A DNA stretch of 64,000 nucleotides from Clostridiaceae bacterium. GTDB taxonomy: Bacteria; Bacillota; Clostridia; Oscillospirales; Acutalibacteraceae. Shown one piece after another: positions 8,882-16,835 of the stretch. How positions within the stretch are numbered: the first letter of the stretch is position 1; each line of letters starts with the position of its first letter. The notes under the pieces are model-generated. The model was not told where the DNA came from, made no database searches, and saw only the letters and a program-made list of their open reading frames with translations. Both the position numbers and the translations under genes were made by a program. The stretch is taken from the NCBI GenBank assembly GCA_021769555.1, contig JAETSR010000002.1, positions 124,001 through 188,000 on the forward strand. Reading direction: 5' to 3'.

Positions 8882-9802
8882 TTAACCGTCGATGGACCGC
8901 TCTGAGCGGATGACTGTAAATACGAACGAGTTCAATATGGCGATAAATATCATTATGAGCAGGGCCCCGGCGATGGTCCGGCCCATATTTACTCCCGTGC
9001 TCTTGAAGTTATTGTATATATAGAGCATTGGGGTCAGGGTGCTCTCCCTGGGGCCGCCGTTTGTCATCATCATGGGCACCTCGAACATCTGAAGGGTCCC
9101 CGTCACCATGCTGATACACTGGAGCACAAAGATATTTTTCATCTGGGGCAGGGTGATGGATATAAGCTTTCTGAATGCCCCGGCGCCGTCGATGGAGGCG
9201 GCCTCGTAGTACTCGGCGGGCACGCTTATGAGCCCGGCGTAGTTTAGTATCGTCCCCCCGCCGAAGCCCAGCCATATGGTGGGCACCACAATGGAGAACA
9301 TGGCCCAGAAGCCGTTATTCAAAAAGGCTATCCTCGAAAGGCCCATCGAGGTGAGCATTTGGTTTATCAGCCCGCCCTTATACTCAAAGATGAACATAAA
9401 GATGATTCCCGCCACAATGCCCGCGATGATTCCGGGGATATACACGGCGGTCTTTATGGCGTTTGAAAACCGCACGGAGAGGCTTTTCAAAAGGTGGGCA
9501 AAGGCGAACTGCAGAACTATCTGCAGCGGCACCAAAACAGCCACAAACTTCAGCGCGTTCAGCACCGCCCGGCGGAAGGACTTGTTCACTACGATTACCC
9601 TAAAGTTCTCAAGCCCCACAAAGGTCGAGTTCCCGTAAAAGTTCCAGTCGTAAAAGCTCTTGCTTATGGCCATCACCAGCGGGGCCACTACAAAAACCGT
9701 CAGCAGGGCCACTGCCGGCAGCAGCATAAGATACGCTGTGCGCATATCCCGCTTCTGCATTTTCGTGTAGCGGCGCGCCCTGGCGCCGGTAGGTCTGTTC
9801 AT
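8882..9802 (-). CDS. Sugar ABC transporter permease (CUT1, MalF/AraP-like)
   Basis: A 306-residue permease with a cytoplasmic Arg/Lys-rich N terminus, six predicted membrane helices and the EAA loop YYEAASIDGAGAFRKLISIT. It pairs with the MalG-like permease coded just downstream. The ATG at 9802 has a perfect AAAAGGAGGT ribosome site. A strong hairpin separates it from the binding-protein gene upstream, which fits the usual higher dose of binding protein over permease. Confidence 0.92.
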   Translation of the reverse strand: MNRPTGARARRYTKMQKRDMRTAYLMLLPAVALLTVFVVAPLVMAISKSFYDWNFYGNSTFVGLENFRVIVVNKSFRRAVLNALKFVAVLVPLQIVLQFAFAHLLKSLSVRFSNAIKTAVYIPGIIAGIVAGIIFMFIFEYKGGLINQMLTSMGLSRIAFLNNGFWAMFSIVVPTIWLGFGGGTILNYAGLISVPAEYYEAASIDGAGAFRKLISITLPQMKNIFVLQCISMVTGTLQMFEVPMMMTNGGPRESTLTPMLYIYNNFKSTGVNMGRTIAGALLIMIFIAILNSFVFTVIRSERSIDG

Positions 9803-9838
9803 GCTCCCGTACCTCCTTTTCAGGTTGCAGATAGGCCG

Positions 9839-9865
9839 CCGGGGCCTGCATATAACAGGCCCCGG
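9839..9865 (-). promoter_or_regulatory. Intercistronic hairpin between binding-protein and permease genes
   Basis: Perfect 10-bp arms CCGGGGCCTG and CAGGCCCCGG enclose a 7-base loop. There is no T-run on the minus strand, so this looks more like an mRNA-stabilising or attenuating hairpin than a full terminator. Such elements sit after the binding-protein gene in many sugar ABC operons. Confidence 0.65.
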
Positions 9866-9912
9866 AAACCTTACTTAGCTGTTTTCTTCCTGCCTTTAGG
9901 GCTCCTTCCCCT

Positions 9913-11370
9913 TTACTTTCTGGGGTCCGTGCCGGGCAGGTTATTGTCGTCTATCAGCTGCTGGATGTCCTCGGCGCAGGCCTGCATCGCGCTGTCTATG
10001 TCGTCATACCCCATGGCAACGTCCTCGAACAGGGAGGCCACTCTCGCCGAGATATCCCAGGGGTAGGCCGCCTCGGGCTGGCCGAAGGATGAAATGCGGT
10101 TTATCACGTCCACATACTCCGCGCCGTCCCCCGCCTGCTCCGCCGCCCAGTCAGCTATGCTGGCAAAGGGGGAGGCCTTGGCAAACTTCACATCCACATA
10201 GTACTGGCCCAGGCGCTCGGGATTTTCTTTGCTCACCAGCCAGGAGAGGTAGTCCGCGGCCCCCTCGGGCTTCTCGGCCTTGGAATCCAGCACGTATACC
10301 CAGCCGCCGATAGTGGCTGTGGTCTTGTCGAGATTTCCGTCCTTGGTGGGCACTACCGCAACGCCGGTATTCTCCCATATTTCGGGATAGGTATCTATCA
10401 GGTCCGTAACAGCCCAGGAGCCGCAAATCTGGAACACCACGTCCCCCTGGCCGAAGGGCTTGATATCCGTGTAGCCTGAAAGGGGCTGCTCGGGCACAGC
10501 GCCGGTATCGTACAGCTCCTTAAAGAACAGGGCAATATCCCTGTAGCCCTCGTCTATCATTGGCGCGTCCCAGTTATCGTTGATGGGCCCGTGGCCGGCG
10601 TTTCCAAGCTGCATTCCCCAGGTGCTCCAGCCCATCTCCCCGAAGCCGGGTATCTCAAGGCCGAAGACGTCGTCGGTCTTCAGGGCGTTCGCCATGTCGG
10701 TAAGCTCCTGCCAGGTCTTCGGGGGCTCCTTATAGCCGCCGGCCTCCAGCAGGTCCTTGCGGTAGTACAGCACCATGGACGGCTCGCACAGCAGGGGGAT
10801 GGCGTAGGTCTTGCCCCCGATTGAGACCATCTCCTTTACAATAGGCAGCATGTCCTCAAAAACCGCGCTGTCCATATAGTCGTCAAAGGCGTCGTAATAG
10901 CCCTCCTTCACCCCGGTGGGGATATGGTTATAGGACTGGATGTAGGCGGTGGGGCAGGTGTCGGAGGCCCTGGCCGCGGCAATGCGCTCGTCCCAGGCGG
11001 AGCCGGCAATGAACTCCTCGCGGATGGTGTACCCGCGGCCCTCGAGATTGTACTCGTGCACGGACTTCTCAAAGAAGTCCACCCAGATATCCCCCATGCT
11101 CTGGCTCCAAAGGACTATCTCCTCGCCCTCGGGGTACTCTGTGCCCTCATAGGGGTTCACGTGCACGGGCTCATCCTCTTCCTCGCTGCTCTCATCCCCG
11201 CCGTTATCCTCGGCGGGCTCGCTCTCTTCAGCTGAGCTCCCGCTCTCCTCAGAGGTTCCTGCCGCGGAGCTTTCCTTGCTGCCGCCGTCCCCGGAGCAGC
11301 CTGCAAGCGCCATAGTCAGCATAAGAAGCAGGGCAAGGAGCAGGGCGGATATTCTCTTTGTATTCTTCAT
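9913..11370 (-). CDS. Extracellular solute-binding protein (sugar ABC importer, lipoprotein)
   Basis: A 485-residue lipoprotein: a signal peptide ends at the lipobox LAGC (Cys25), then a Ser/Glu/Asp-rich linker of about 50 residues, then a family-1 solute-binding fold (for example EEIVLWSQ, GGKTYAIPLLCEPSMVLYYRKDLLE, GEMGWSTWG, IGGWVYVLDSKAEKPEGAADYLSWL). It delivers sugar to the two CUT1 permeases downstream. The ATG at 11370 was chosen because GAGAGGA stands before it and it starts the signal peptide exactly; the 13 extra upstream codons belong to the ribosome-site region. It lies 20 bp after the DUF6259 gene. Ligand unknown; the locus points to D-arabinofuranose oligomers. Confidence 0.92.
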   Translation of the reverse strand: MKNTKRISALLLALLLMLTMALAGCSGDGGSKESSAAGTSEESGSSAEESEPAEDNGGDESSEEEDEPVHVNPYEGTEYPEGEEIVLWSQSMGDIWVDFFEKSVHEYNLEGRGYTIREEFIAGSAWDERIAAARASDTCPTAYIQSYNHIPTGVKEGYYDAFDDYMDSAVFEDMLPIVKEMVSIGGKTYAIPLLCEPSMVLYYRKDLLEAGGYKEPPKTWQELTDMANALKTDDVFGLEIPGFGEMGWSTWGMQLGNAGHGPINDNWDAPMIDEGYRDIALFFKELYDTGAVPEQPLSGYTDIKPFGQGDVVFQICGSWAVTDLIDTYPEIWENTGVAVVPTKDGNLDKTTATIGGWVYVLDSKAEKPEGAADYLSWLVSKENPERLGQYYVDVKFAKASPFASIADWAAEQAGDGAEYVDVINRISSFGQPEAAYPWDISARVASLFEDVAMGYDDIDSAMQACAEDIQQLIDDNNLPGTDPRK

Positions 11371-11390
11371 AACTTTTTTCCTCTCTTTGA

Positions 11391-13583
11391 TTATTCCCCT
11401 GCGGCGCACCGCAGGACGGTTACTTGATAGGGTTTCAGCATAAGAACTTCCAGCTTTTTGCTATCCACCGCCCTTTCCTCCTGGTTTTCGTCCGTATAGT
11501 CCAAACACGCCATCCATTCCGGCGTATCATGAATTTTTGATAAGCCTATCTCCGCTCTCTGGGGCGTTGAAGTGGTATTGGCTATGAATACCGCCGTCTC
11601 GCCGTTAAGCCTGTAGGCCTGCGCCAGCACGCTCTCCCGGGCGACGGCGCCGCTGGAGTTCTGCTCCGCGGTCCCGGCGCTCAGGTTGTACTGAAGCCAT
11701 GTGCGCGAAACGCTCCCGCAGGCTACCTCCGGAGGCCGGAGCATCTCGCCGTAGGCCAGAAACTTTCCGTAAGGGCCTGTGCGAAGGGAGGCAAACTTCC
11801 GGATATAGGCCCCGATATCCTCATCAAGGGGATAGTTCCGGGGTTCCAGGGCACAGTAATGCTCCTGCGAGCTGTTCTCCCCCTCTTCGTCAATGACCTC
11901 CATGGGGCTGTACTCGCTGTTTATCTCAAAGAGCCCTCCCCACAGGTAGGTCTTTGCAATGGTATGGTACACAAGGCTGCCGCCCTCGGCAGCGAGCTTC
12001 CCCCAGCCGTCCATGCGCACCGGGGCATATCCCGAGTACACATACTGGAACATGGGTATCAGCCAGGCCCTGTTCAGCCTCAGAAGGGCCCGGTACGGCC
12101 AGAGCTCCAGAGCGGAGCAGGGCTGGGCGTTGGCCCTTGCCTGGTAGAAGTCCAGCACGTCGATAAGGCTCTCGTTTATCATCTCCGTGCCCAGGGGGAT
12201 GTACTTCCCCCTGTCCTCTGTGAGCGCCCGGCGGGTGCCGCTGTATATCTCCCGGTAGGCCTCCGTCATCTTCCTGCCGGCCCCTGCCGGGTGTCCGTGG
12301 CTCTCGTCCATGCAGGTCTTCAGGATATTGTTCGCGGAGATATCGTAGTACATGGCGTCCGCGCCCGATTCCCTTACCACCCGCCTGTCCCGCTCCGTGT
12401 GAAGCCACCGGGTGTATTCGCATATGGGGCAGAGCATGTTGAACTTATACCCGTCGTGGGACTTCGGGTCCTCCGGCCACTTTTGCAGGCTGGCCTTCAG
12501 CTTTTCCCTGTCCCCCTTCTCCGGGTCCACCAAAAAGTCGAACTCGAAGGGGGCGAAATGGCTGCCGTCCTCCTGCCAGGCTTTAAGGTTCTCCGGGTGA
12601 AAGCGGGTGGGGAACCAGTCGGGGTAGCCGCCGGGCACGCCGCTGCCGTAGGTCTGGGGCACGCTTGTCCAGTCCGGCCCAGTCACGTGGAAGAGGGGCG
12701 CGCCCGCCATCCGGCGGTATTTTCTTATCCACTTGGCCCGGTCGTGCATGCCGTTGATACCGAAGGTCACGGCGCCGGTGTCCTCCAAAAGCCATCCGGC
12801 CTTCTCCTCAGCCGGCCGGTCCCAAAGCCTTCCCCTTCTGCACCACACCTGCCGGAGGGCCCAGGCCTTGTAGAGGTCCGCCGCCTCGTACCAGTCGTCC
12901 CCTTCCGTGGCCCTAATCAGGAAGTCCCAGCTGCTCTCCACCGGCTTACCGGGCCCTACGTCCTCATAGCCGAAGGCCTGGCTTGCCCTGAGCCTGTCCC
13001 CGGATTTATAGAAATTCAGCCATTTCTGGCAGAACTCTCCGTCCTCGGCGGCGAAGTACAGCCCGCACAGGCCCTTGGCGTAATAGGTGAAGAACTGCAT
13101 GGACGCCCCGGAAAAGGACTCCGGGTACGGCATATGCCTCAGGCCGTCCCCCTCCTTCTCAAAGGCCCCATAGGGGTTCTGTACCAGGAAACCCGTGGCG
13201 TAGGCGTGGGCAAGGTAGTCTTCGTCCCCCAAAATGCTCTTTATGCCGTTTATAAGGGGGTACTCCAGGCTGCACAGGGGGAAATCCCTGTTCCCCTGGG
13301 CCCGGGCGGTAAAGGCGGCGGCCTCTCCCCGCGCCCGGATACAAGCCTGCACGGCCACCCCGTCCTCACACTCCCAGCAGAGCTCCAGCCTTCCGGGCTC
13401 CTCCCTGTAGTGAAAGCTTTTGAATGCGGAGGAAAAATCCCCCTGCTCCCGCTCAAGGATGAATGCCTCTCTCTGAGAGCTCTCGGCCAGCACCGTGCCT
13501 GTGCGAAGGTCCGTGAGCCGCCGTATGGCCCCGGTCTCCCGGTCTATGGCCAGCTCCAGCCCTCCGCTGCTTAAAATCATCAT
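11391..13583 (-). CDS. DUF6259 putative glycoside hydrolase
   Basis: A 730-residue protein without a signal peptide. The first ~230 residues look like a galactose-mutarotase/beta-sandwich domain (GGLELAIDRETGAIRRLTD). A likely TIM barrel follows (about 270-600), with barrel-like segments such as FGINGMHDRAKWIRKYR, DAMYYDISANN and PLGTEMINESLIDVLDFYQ. A C-terminal beta domain closes it. The layout is typical of DUF6259, predicted glycosidases with no established activity that I know of. The ATG at 13583 follows CGGGAGGT; a second ATG follows directly. An 88-bp gap with a small CTGTCT/AGACAG dyad separates it from the kinase-isomerase gene. It probably removes side groups or trims imported oligosaccharides; this is inference from position. 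Confidence 0.72.
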   Translation of the reverse strand: MMILSSGGLELAIDRETGAIRRLTDLRTGTVLAESSQREAFILEREQGDFSSAFKSFHYREEPGRLELCWECEDGVAVQACIRARGEAAAFTARAQGNRDFPLCSLEYPLINGIKSILGDEDYLAHAYATGFLVQNPYGAFEKEGDGLRHMPYPESFSGASMQFFTYYAKGLCGLYFAAEDGEFCQKWLNFYKSGDRLRASQAFGYEDVGPGKPVESSWDFLIRATEGDDWYEAADLYKAWALRQVWCRRGRLWDRPAEEKAGWLLEDTGAVTFGINGMHDRAKWIRKYRRMAGAPLFHVTGPDWTSVPQTYGSGVPGGYPDWFPTRFHPENLKAWQEDGSHFAPFEFDFLVDPEKGDREKLKASLQKWPEDPKSHDGYKFNMLCPICEYTRWLHTERDRRVVRESGADAMYYDISANNILKTCMDESHGHPAGAGRKMTEAYREIYSGTRRALTEDRGKYIPLGTEMINESLIDVLDFYQARANAQPCSALELWPYRALLRLNRAWLIPMFQYVYSGYAPVRMDGWGKLAAEGGSLVYHTIAKTYLWGGLFEINSEYSPMEVIDEEGENSSQEHYCALEPRNYPLDEDIGAYIRKFASLRTGPYGKFLAYGEMLRPPEVACGSVSRTWLQYNLSAGTAEQNSSGAVARESVLAQAYRLNGETAVFIANTTSTPQRAEIGLSKIHDTPEWMACLDYTDENQEERAVDSKKLEVLMLKPYQVTVLRCAAGE

Positions 13584-13671
13584 GCTCTATACACCTCCCG
13601 GCTTGCCGGAACTATATATGAATAATGCCCTGTCTCCCGAAAAATAGACAGCTATGCCCCTGTTGAAGGGC

Positions 13672-15297
13672 TTACCGCTCGTTATCCCTCAATGCGCCCA
13701 GGGTCCCGCCCGGGTGCCAGCGCACATATTCCTGGGGCGTCAGCCCACGCTGGGCCTGAAGGATAACGCTCAGCCCCTGCAGCGCCAGCATTTCGGCCAG
13801 CACGGAGTTCCTTGGGGCCCGGTTCAGGGGGCCGCCCTCCTTGCCCACCCCGGCGAAGATATGGGCGTCAGACCTCTCAGCCAGCCAGCTTTCCGGGTCG
13901 CCGGAGACGCCTATGACCTTGCAGCCGTTATTCTGTATGGCCGTTACGGTGGACTTCATCTCAGCCGTCTCCCCGCTGTTGGAGATACAGATGACAACGT
14001 CACCCTTCGCCAGCTGCCCGCAGGAGCCGTGCACGGCCTCTGTTCCGTGAAGGAAATAGGCGGGGGTGCCGGTGGAGCTGAGCAGGGACGCCGCATAGCC
14101 GGCCACATGGGCGGGCTTGCCAATCCCGGTGACGTGCACCCGGCCGCCCCCCGCCTGGGCGTCCCAGATAAGCCCGGCGGCGGCTTCATAGCTCTCGGCG
14201 TCCATCCCGCCGATGAACTGTTCAAGCTCCTTTCCCGCCAGCTCCTTACAGGTATCAAAAGCCTGCCCGGCGGCCTCGCCTATGCGCCCGGCCCTGCCCC
14301 TGTCCAGGGCGTCCGGAAGGCTCCGGTCCACTTTTGTGTCCCCCCGGGAGTCCAGCAGCTCCCGCACCTCCCTGAGCGTGGGCAGCCCGGGCTGGGCGCC
14401 CATCCGGGACACGGTTATGGACGCCGCATAGCAGGCGAACTCCAATGCCGTCTTATTGTCCGCCCCCGCGCAGACCGCCGTGCAGAAGGCTCCCACAAAG
14501 CTGTCCCCCGCCGCGGTCGGGTCCACGGCCTTTATATCCTCCACGCCGGGGCTGTAGACTATGCTCTCCCCGTCAGAGACCGCCGCCCCCTGACTGCCCA
14601 GGGTGACTACCACGTTCGCCGCTCCCCTGCGGTGCAGCTCCTTTACCGCCCTTGAGAGGGCCTCCCTGTCCGTCACGCCGTCCTTCTTCACAGCTATGCC
14701 CGTCAGGCTCTCAAGCTCGTGCTCGTTTGGGGAGATATATGTAAGCCTGCTCAAAAGCCCGCCGTCAACCTCCGCGGCCGGGGCCGGGTTCAGCATTACG
14801 GGCACCCCCGCCCGGGCGGCGTATTCAGCCACCAGGGCGTTCACCTCTTTAGGTATCTCGTGCTGCAGGAGCACCATGTCGTACATCCCTATGCTGTCCT
14901 TCAAAAAGGCAGCGTCGCCGGGCTCCACCGCCATATTCGCGCCGGGTATCACCACAATGCGGTTGCGGCTCCTGCCGGCCCCGTCCGTCTCCAGGAGCAC
15001 GTTGCCGATGGCCGAGGGCCGGGACGGGTCTGCCGCCACATGGCTGACGTCCACCCCAGCCTCCCTGGCCGAGGCCGTAAGCCTTCGGCCGAAGTCGTCG
15101 TCCCCCACTCTGCCCACCATGTCCACCCGGGCCCCGAGCCTTGCCGCCTGGATGGCCTGGTTGGCCCCCTTGCCCCCCGGGGCGGTGGAAAAGGTCCGCC
15201 CCAGGATAGTTTCCCCAGAGCCGGGCAGCTTCTCAACGGAAACTATCAGGTCCATAACAAAGCTGCCCACTACCAGCAGCCTCGGCCGCTTTTTCAT
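13672..15297 (-). CDS. Ribokinase-like kinase fused to KdsD/GutQ-type SIS isomerase; candidate D-arabinose kinase / D-arabinose-5-P isomerase
   Basis: A 541-residue two-domain protein. Residues 1-310 are a PfkB ribokinase with GGKGANQA (41-48), the NP-x-P motif and DPTAAGDSFVGAF, giving catalytic Asp265. Residues about 335-541 are a SIS domain like arabinose-5-phosphate isomerase: TGIGK, STGTPAYFLHGTEAVHG, ISNSGET and WHPGGTLG. Lys394, His423, Glu446, Glu487 and His528 line up, with unchanged spacing, with the residues I recall as K59, H88, E111, E152 and H193 of E. coli KdsD. The CBS domains of KdsD are missing. The reaction would be D-arabinose to D-arabinose-5-P to D-ribulose-5-P. The ATG at 15297 has GGGAGG 9 bp upstream. 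It is the first gene of the operon and follows its own promoter and operator. D-ribose remains an alternative kinase substrate. Confidence 0.85.
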   Translation of the reverse strand: MKKRPRLLVVGSFVMDLIVSVEKLPGSGETILGRTFSTAPGGKGANQAIQAARLGARVDMVGRVGDDDFGRRLTASAREAGVDVSHVAADPSRPSAIGNVLLETDGAGRSRNRIVVIPGANMAVEPGDAAFLKDSIGMYDMVLLQHEIPKEVNALVAEYAARAGVPVMLNPAPAAEVDGGLLSRLTYISPNEHELESLTGIAVKKDGVTDREALSRAVKELHRRGAANVVVTLGSQGAAVSDGESIVYSPGVEDIKAVDPTAAGDSFVGAFCTAVCAGADNKTALEFACYAASITVSRMGAQPGLPTLREVRELLDSRGDTKVDRSLPDALDRGRAGRIGEAAGQAFDTCKELAGKELEQFIGGMDAESYEAAAGLIWDAQAGGGRVHVTGIGKPAHVAGYAASLLSSTGTPAYFLHGTEAVHGSCGQLAKGDVVICISNSGETAEMKSTVTAIQNNGCKVIGVSGDPESWLAERSDAHIFAGVGKEGGPLNRAPRNSVLAEMLALQGLSVILQAQRGLTPQEYVRWHPGGTLGALRDNER

Positions 15298-15397
15298 AAG
15301 CGCCAGCCTCCCTTCCGCACCCATGCCCGCTCGTAAGATAAGCCCGGCGGGAGGGTGCTCAGCCTAATAAATTCAATGCCTGCCAAAAGCCAATTTA

Positions 15398-15411
15398 TGA
15401 TATCGATGTCA
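15398..15411. promoter_or_regulatory. LacI-family operator O1 (kinase-isomerase operon)
   Basis: TGATATCGATGTCA is a near-palindrome with the central CG typical of LacI-family operators. It lies 30-45 bp downstream of the expected transcription start of the operon. Read on the opposite strand, the site at 16777-16790 differs at one of 14 positions. A weaker, 10-of-14 match (TGATACCGGTTCTA) is at 15548-15561. Confidence 0.72.
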
Positions 15412-15447
15412 CATTCGCCGAAAAATAAAAGGTCCTTTGTTGGCTGT

Positions 15448-15476
15448 AGTATAAGTCATTTCGCTTTATTTGTCAA
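15448..15476 (-). promoter_or_regulatory. Promoter of the kinase-isomerase / importer / glycosidase operon
   Basis: On the minus strand, TTGACA (15471-15476) and TATACT (15448-15453) are exactly 17 bp apart. The stretch 15298-15558 holds only this promoter, the operator and AT-rich sequence; no gene is visible. Confidence 0.78.
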
Positions 15477-15558
15477 TACCTTTGGGAAATTTTTTGGAAA
15501 AAATAATTTTTTGGGGAAATTTACCCGCTGCCGGCCCGCCCGCCATATGATACCGGTT

Positions 15559-16569
15559 CTATTTCCCGGCCTTCGCGGCGGAATCCCGCATTACCAGCAC
15601 CGGCTCCAGGGCTATGGCCTTCTTGTAGTCCCTCTTCCCCTCGATACGTTCCAGCAGCAGCTGGGCGGCGTTGCTCCCCAGCTGGAACTGCATCATATCC
15701 ACCGATGACAGCATGGGCACCGAGCAGCAGCAGAAGTCCGTATTGTCCAGGGAGACCACCGACACGTCCCCGGGAATGCGCAGGCCCATGTCCCGGCAGA
15801 CGTTCATGCAGCCGAAGGCCATCAGGTCGTTGCAGGCCACCACGGCGGTAAAGGGCCGCCCCCTTTTCAGGAACCCCCGGAAGGCCTCCTCGCCCCCGGC
15901 CCGGGTGAAGTCCCCCACAACGGTCATCTCCGGGTCAAAGGCCAGCCCGTTGTCCTCCATGGCCTGGCGAAAGCCGGCCTGCCGCTCCCTGCCCGTAAGC
16001 TCCCTGGGCGTGCCCCCCAGGAACACTATGTCCCTGTGCCCCAGGCGTATCAGCTCCGCAGCCGCAATATATACCGCCTTTATCTGGTCCACATACACGC
16101 AGTCGAGGTTCTCGGCCCCCGCCCCCTCATAGAGCGCGGTCAGCACCGCGGGCACCGGCGCGCTTTTCACCGCGCTCACAAGCCCGGGGTAAAAGTCGAA
16201 GGAGCCGAAGATAATTCCGTCCACTATGCGCTCCCTGAGCACCTTCACAAAGCCCATCTCCCGGGATTTGCTGTGCTCGCTGTGGGCAAGCACCATATAG
16301 TAGCCGTGGCTTTCCAGCACCCGGTTGGCCCCCTCTATCATGGAGAAATAGTAGGGGTTATATATGTCCGGAATACAGAACATCACTTTTTTCGTATACT
16401 TGTTTTTCAGCGCCTTCGCCGCCTGCACCGGGGCGTAGTCCATGCGCTTTGCCGCCTGCTGAATTATCTCCCGGGCCTTCTCGCTGCAATAGCCCTTCCC
16501 GCTGAGGGCCCTTGCCACGGTGGACGGCGAAAAGCCGGTCTCCTCTGCTATGTCATATATCGTGCTCAT
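15559..16569 (-). CDS. LacI family transcriptional regulator
   Basis: A 336-residue regulator. The N-terminal helix-turn-helix (STIYDIAEETGFSPSTVARALSG) and hinge (YAPVQAAKALKNKYTKK) are followed by a periplasmic-binding-protein-like effector domain (FCIPDIYNPYYFSMIEGANRVLE ... ACNDLMAFGCMNVCRDMGLRIPGDVSVVSLDN). The ATG at 16569 has GGGGAGT 8 bp upstream and starts the DNA-binding domain at its usual place. The gene sits between the two operons it most likely controls, each carrying a matching operator after its promoter. It probably represses both until a sugar (inferred D-arabinose, its phosphate or an oligomer) binds. Confidence 0.92.
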   Translation of the reverse strand: MSTIYDIAEETGFSPSTVARALSGKGYCSEKAREIIQQAAKRMDYAPVQAAKALKNKYTKKVMFCIPDIYNPYYFSMIEGANRVLESHGYYMVLAHSEHSKSREMGFVKVLRERIVDGIIFGSFDFYPGLVSAVKSAPVPAVLTALYEGAGAENLDCVYVDQIKAVYIAAAELIRLGHRDIVFLGGTPRELTGRERQAGFRQAMEDNGLAFDPEMTVVGDFTRAGGEEAFRGFLKRGRPFTAVVACNDLMAFGCMNVCRDMGLRIPGDVSVVSLDNTDFCCCSVPMLSSVDMMQFQLGSNAAQLLLERIEGKRDYKKAIALEPVLVMRDSAAKAGK

Positions 16570-16623
16570 TCTGACACTCCCCATTCCTTCAGGTTTCACA
16601 CCAGCCTGTGATGATTGTGTTTC

Positions 16624-16652
16624 ATTTTAACCCATCGGGGCAAAAAAGGCAA
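16624..16652 (-). promoter_or_regulatory. Possible lacI-type regulator promoter
   Basis: Minus-strand TTGCCT (16647-16652) and TAAAAT (16624-16629), 17 bp apart, lie about 55 bp upstream of the regulator start. Both boxes are imperfect. Confidence 0.4.
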
Positions 16653-16731
16653 GGGGCTCCGCCGCATTTAGCAAATATAAACAAGGCTCATGCACATTTG
16701 CTGGGATATCTCACAATTTTCAATTTGGGGC

Positions 16732-16760
16732 TTGACAGATATGCCGCCCCATGATACTAT
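16732..16760 (+). promoter_or_regulatory. Promoter of the GH172 gene
   Basis: TTGACA (16732-16737) and TACTAT (16755-16760) are 17 bp apart. The start site should be near 16767, just before the operator. Confidence 0.78.
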
Positions 16761-16776
16761 TCCAGTATAAGCCTTA

Positions 16777-16790
16777 TGACATCGGTATCA
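16777..16790. promoter_or_regulatory. LacI-family operator O2 (GH172 gene)
   Basis: TGACATCGGTATCA, the inverse of the 15398 site with one change, begins about 10 bp after the predicted start of transcription. A bound repressor would block initiation. The ATG at 16776 overlaps this operator and is not the real start codon. Confidence 0.72.
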
Positions 16791-16835
16791 CGCCCTATGG
16801 AACACAAATCTTCAGGAAGGTGTAGTATTGCAGCT

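Noticed and set aside
16776-16835. Upstream ATG as start of the GH172 gene
   Set aside because: It overlaps the operator, has no ribosome site, and lies upstream of the family's normal N terminus.
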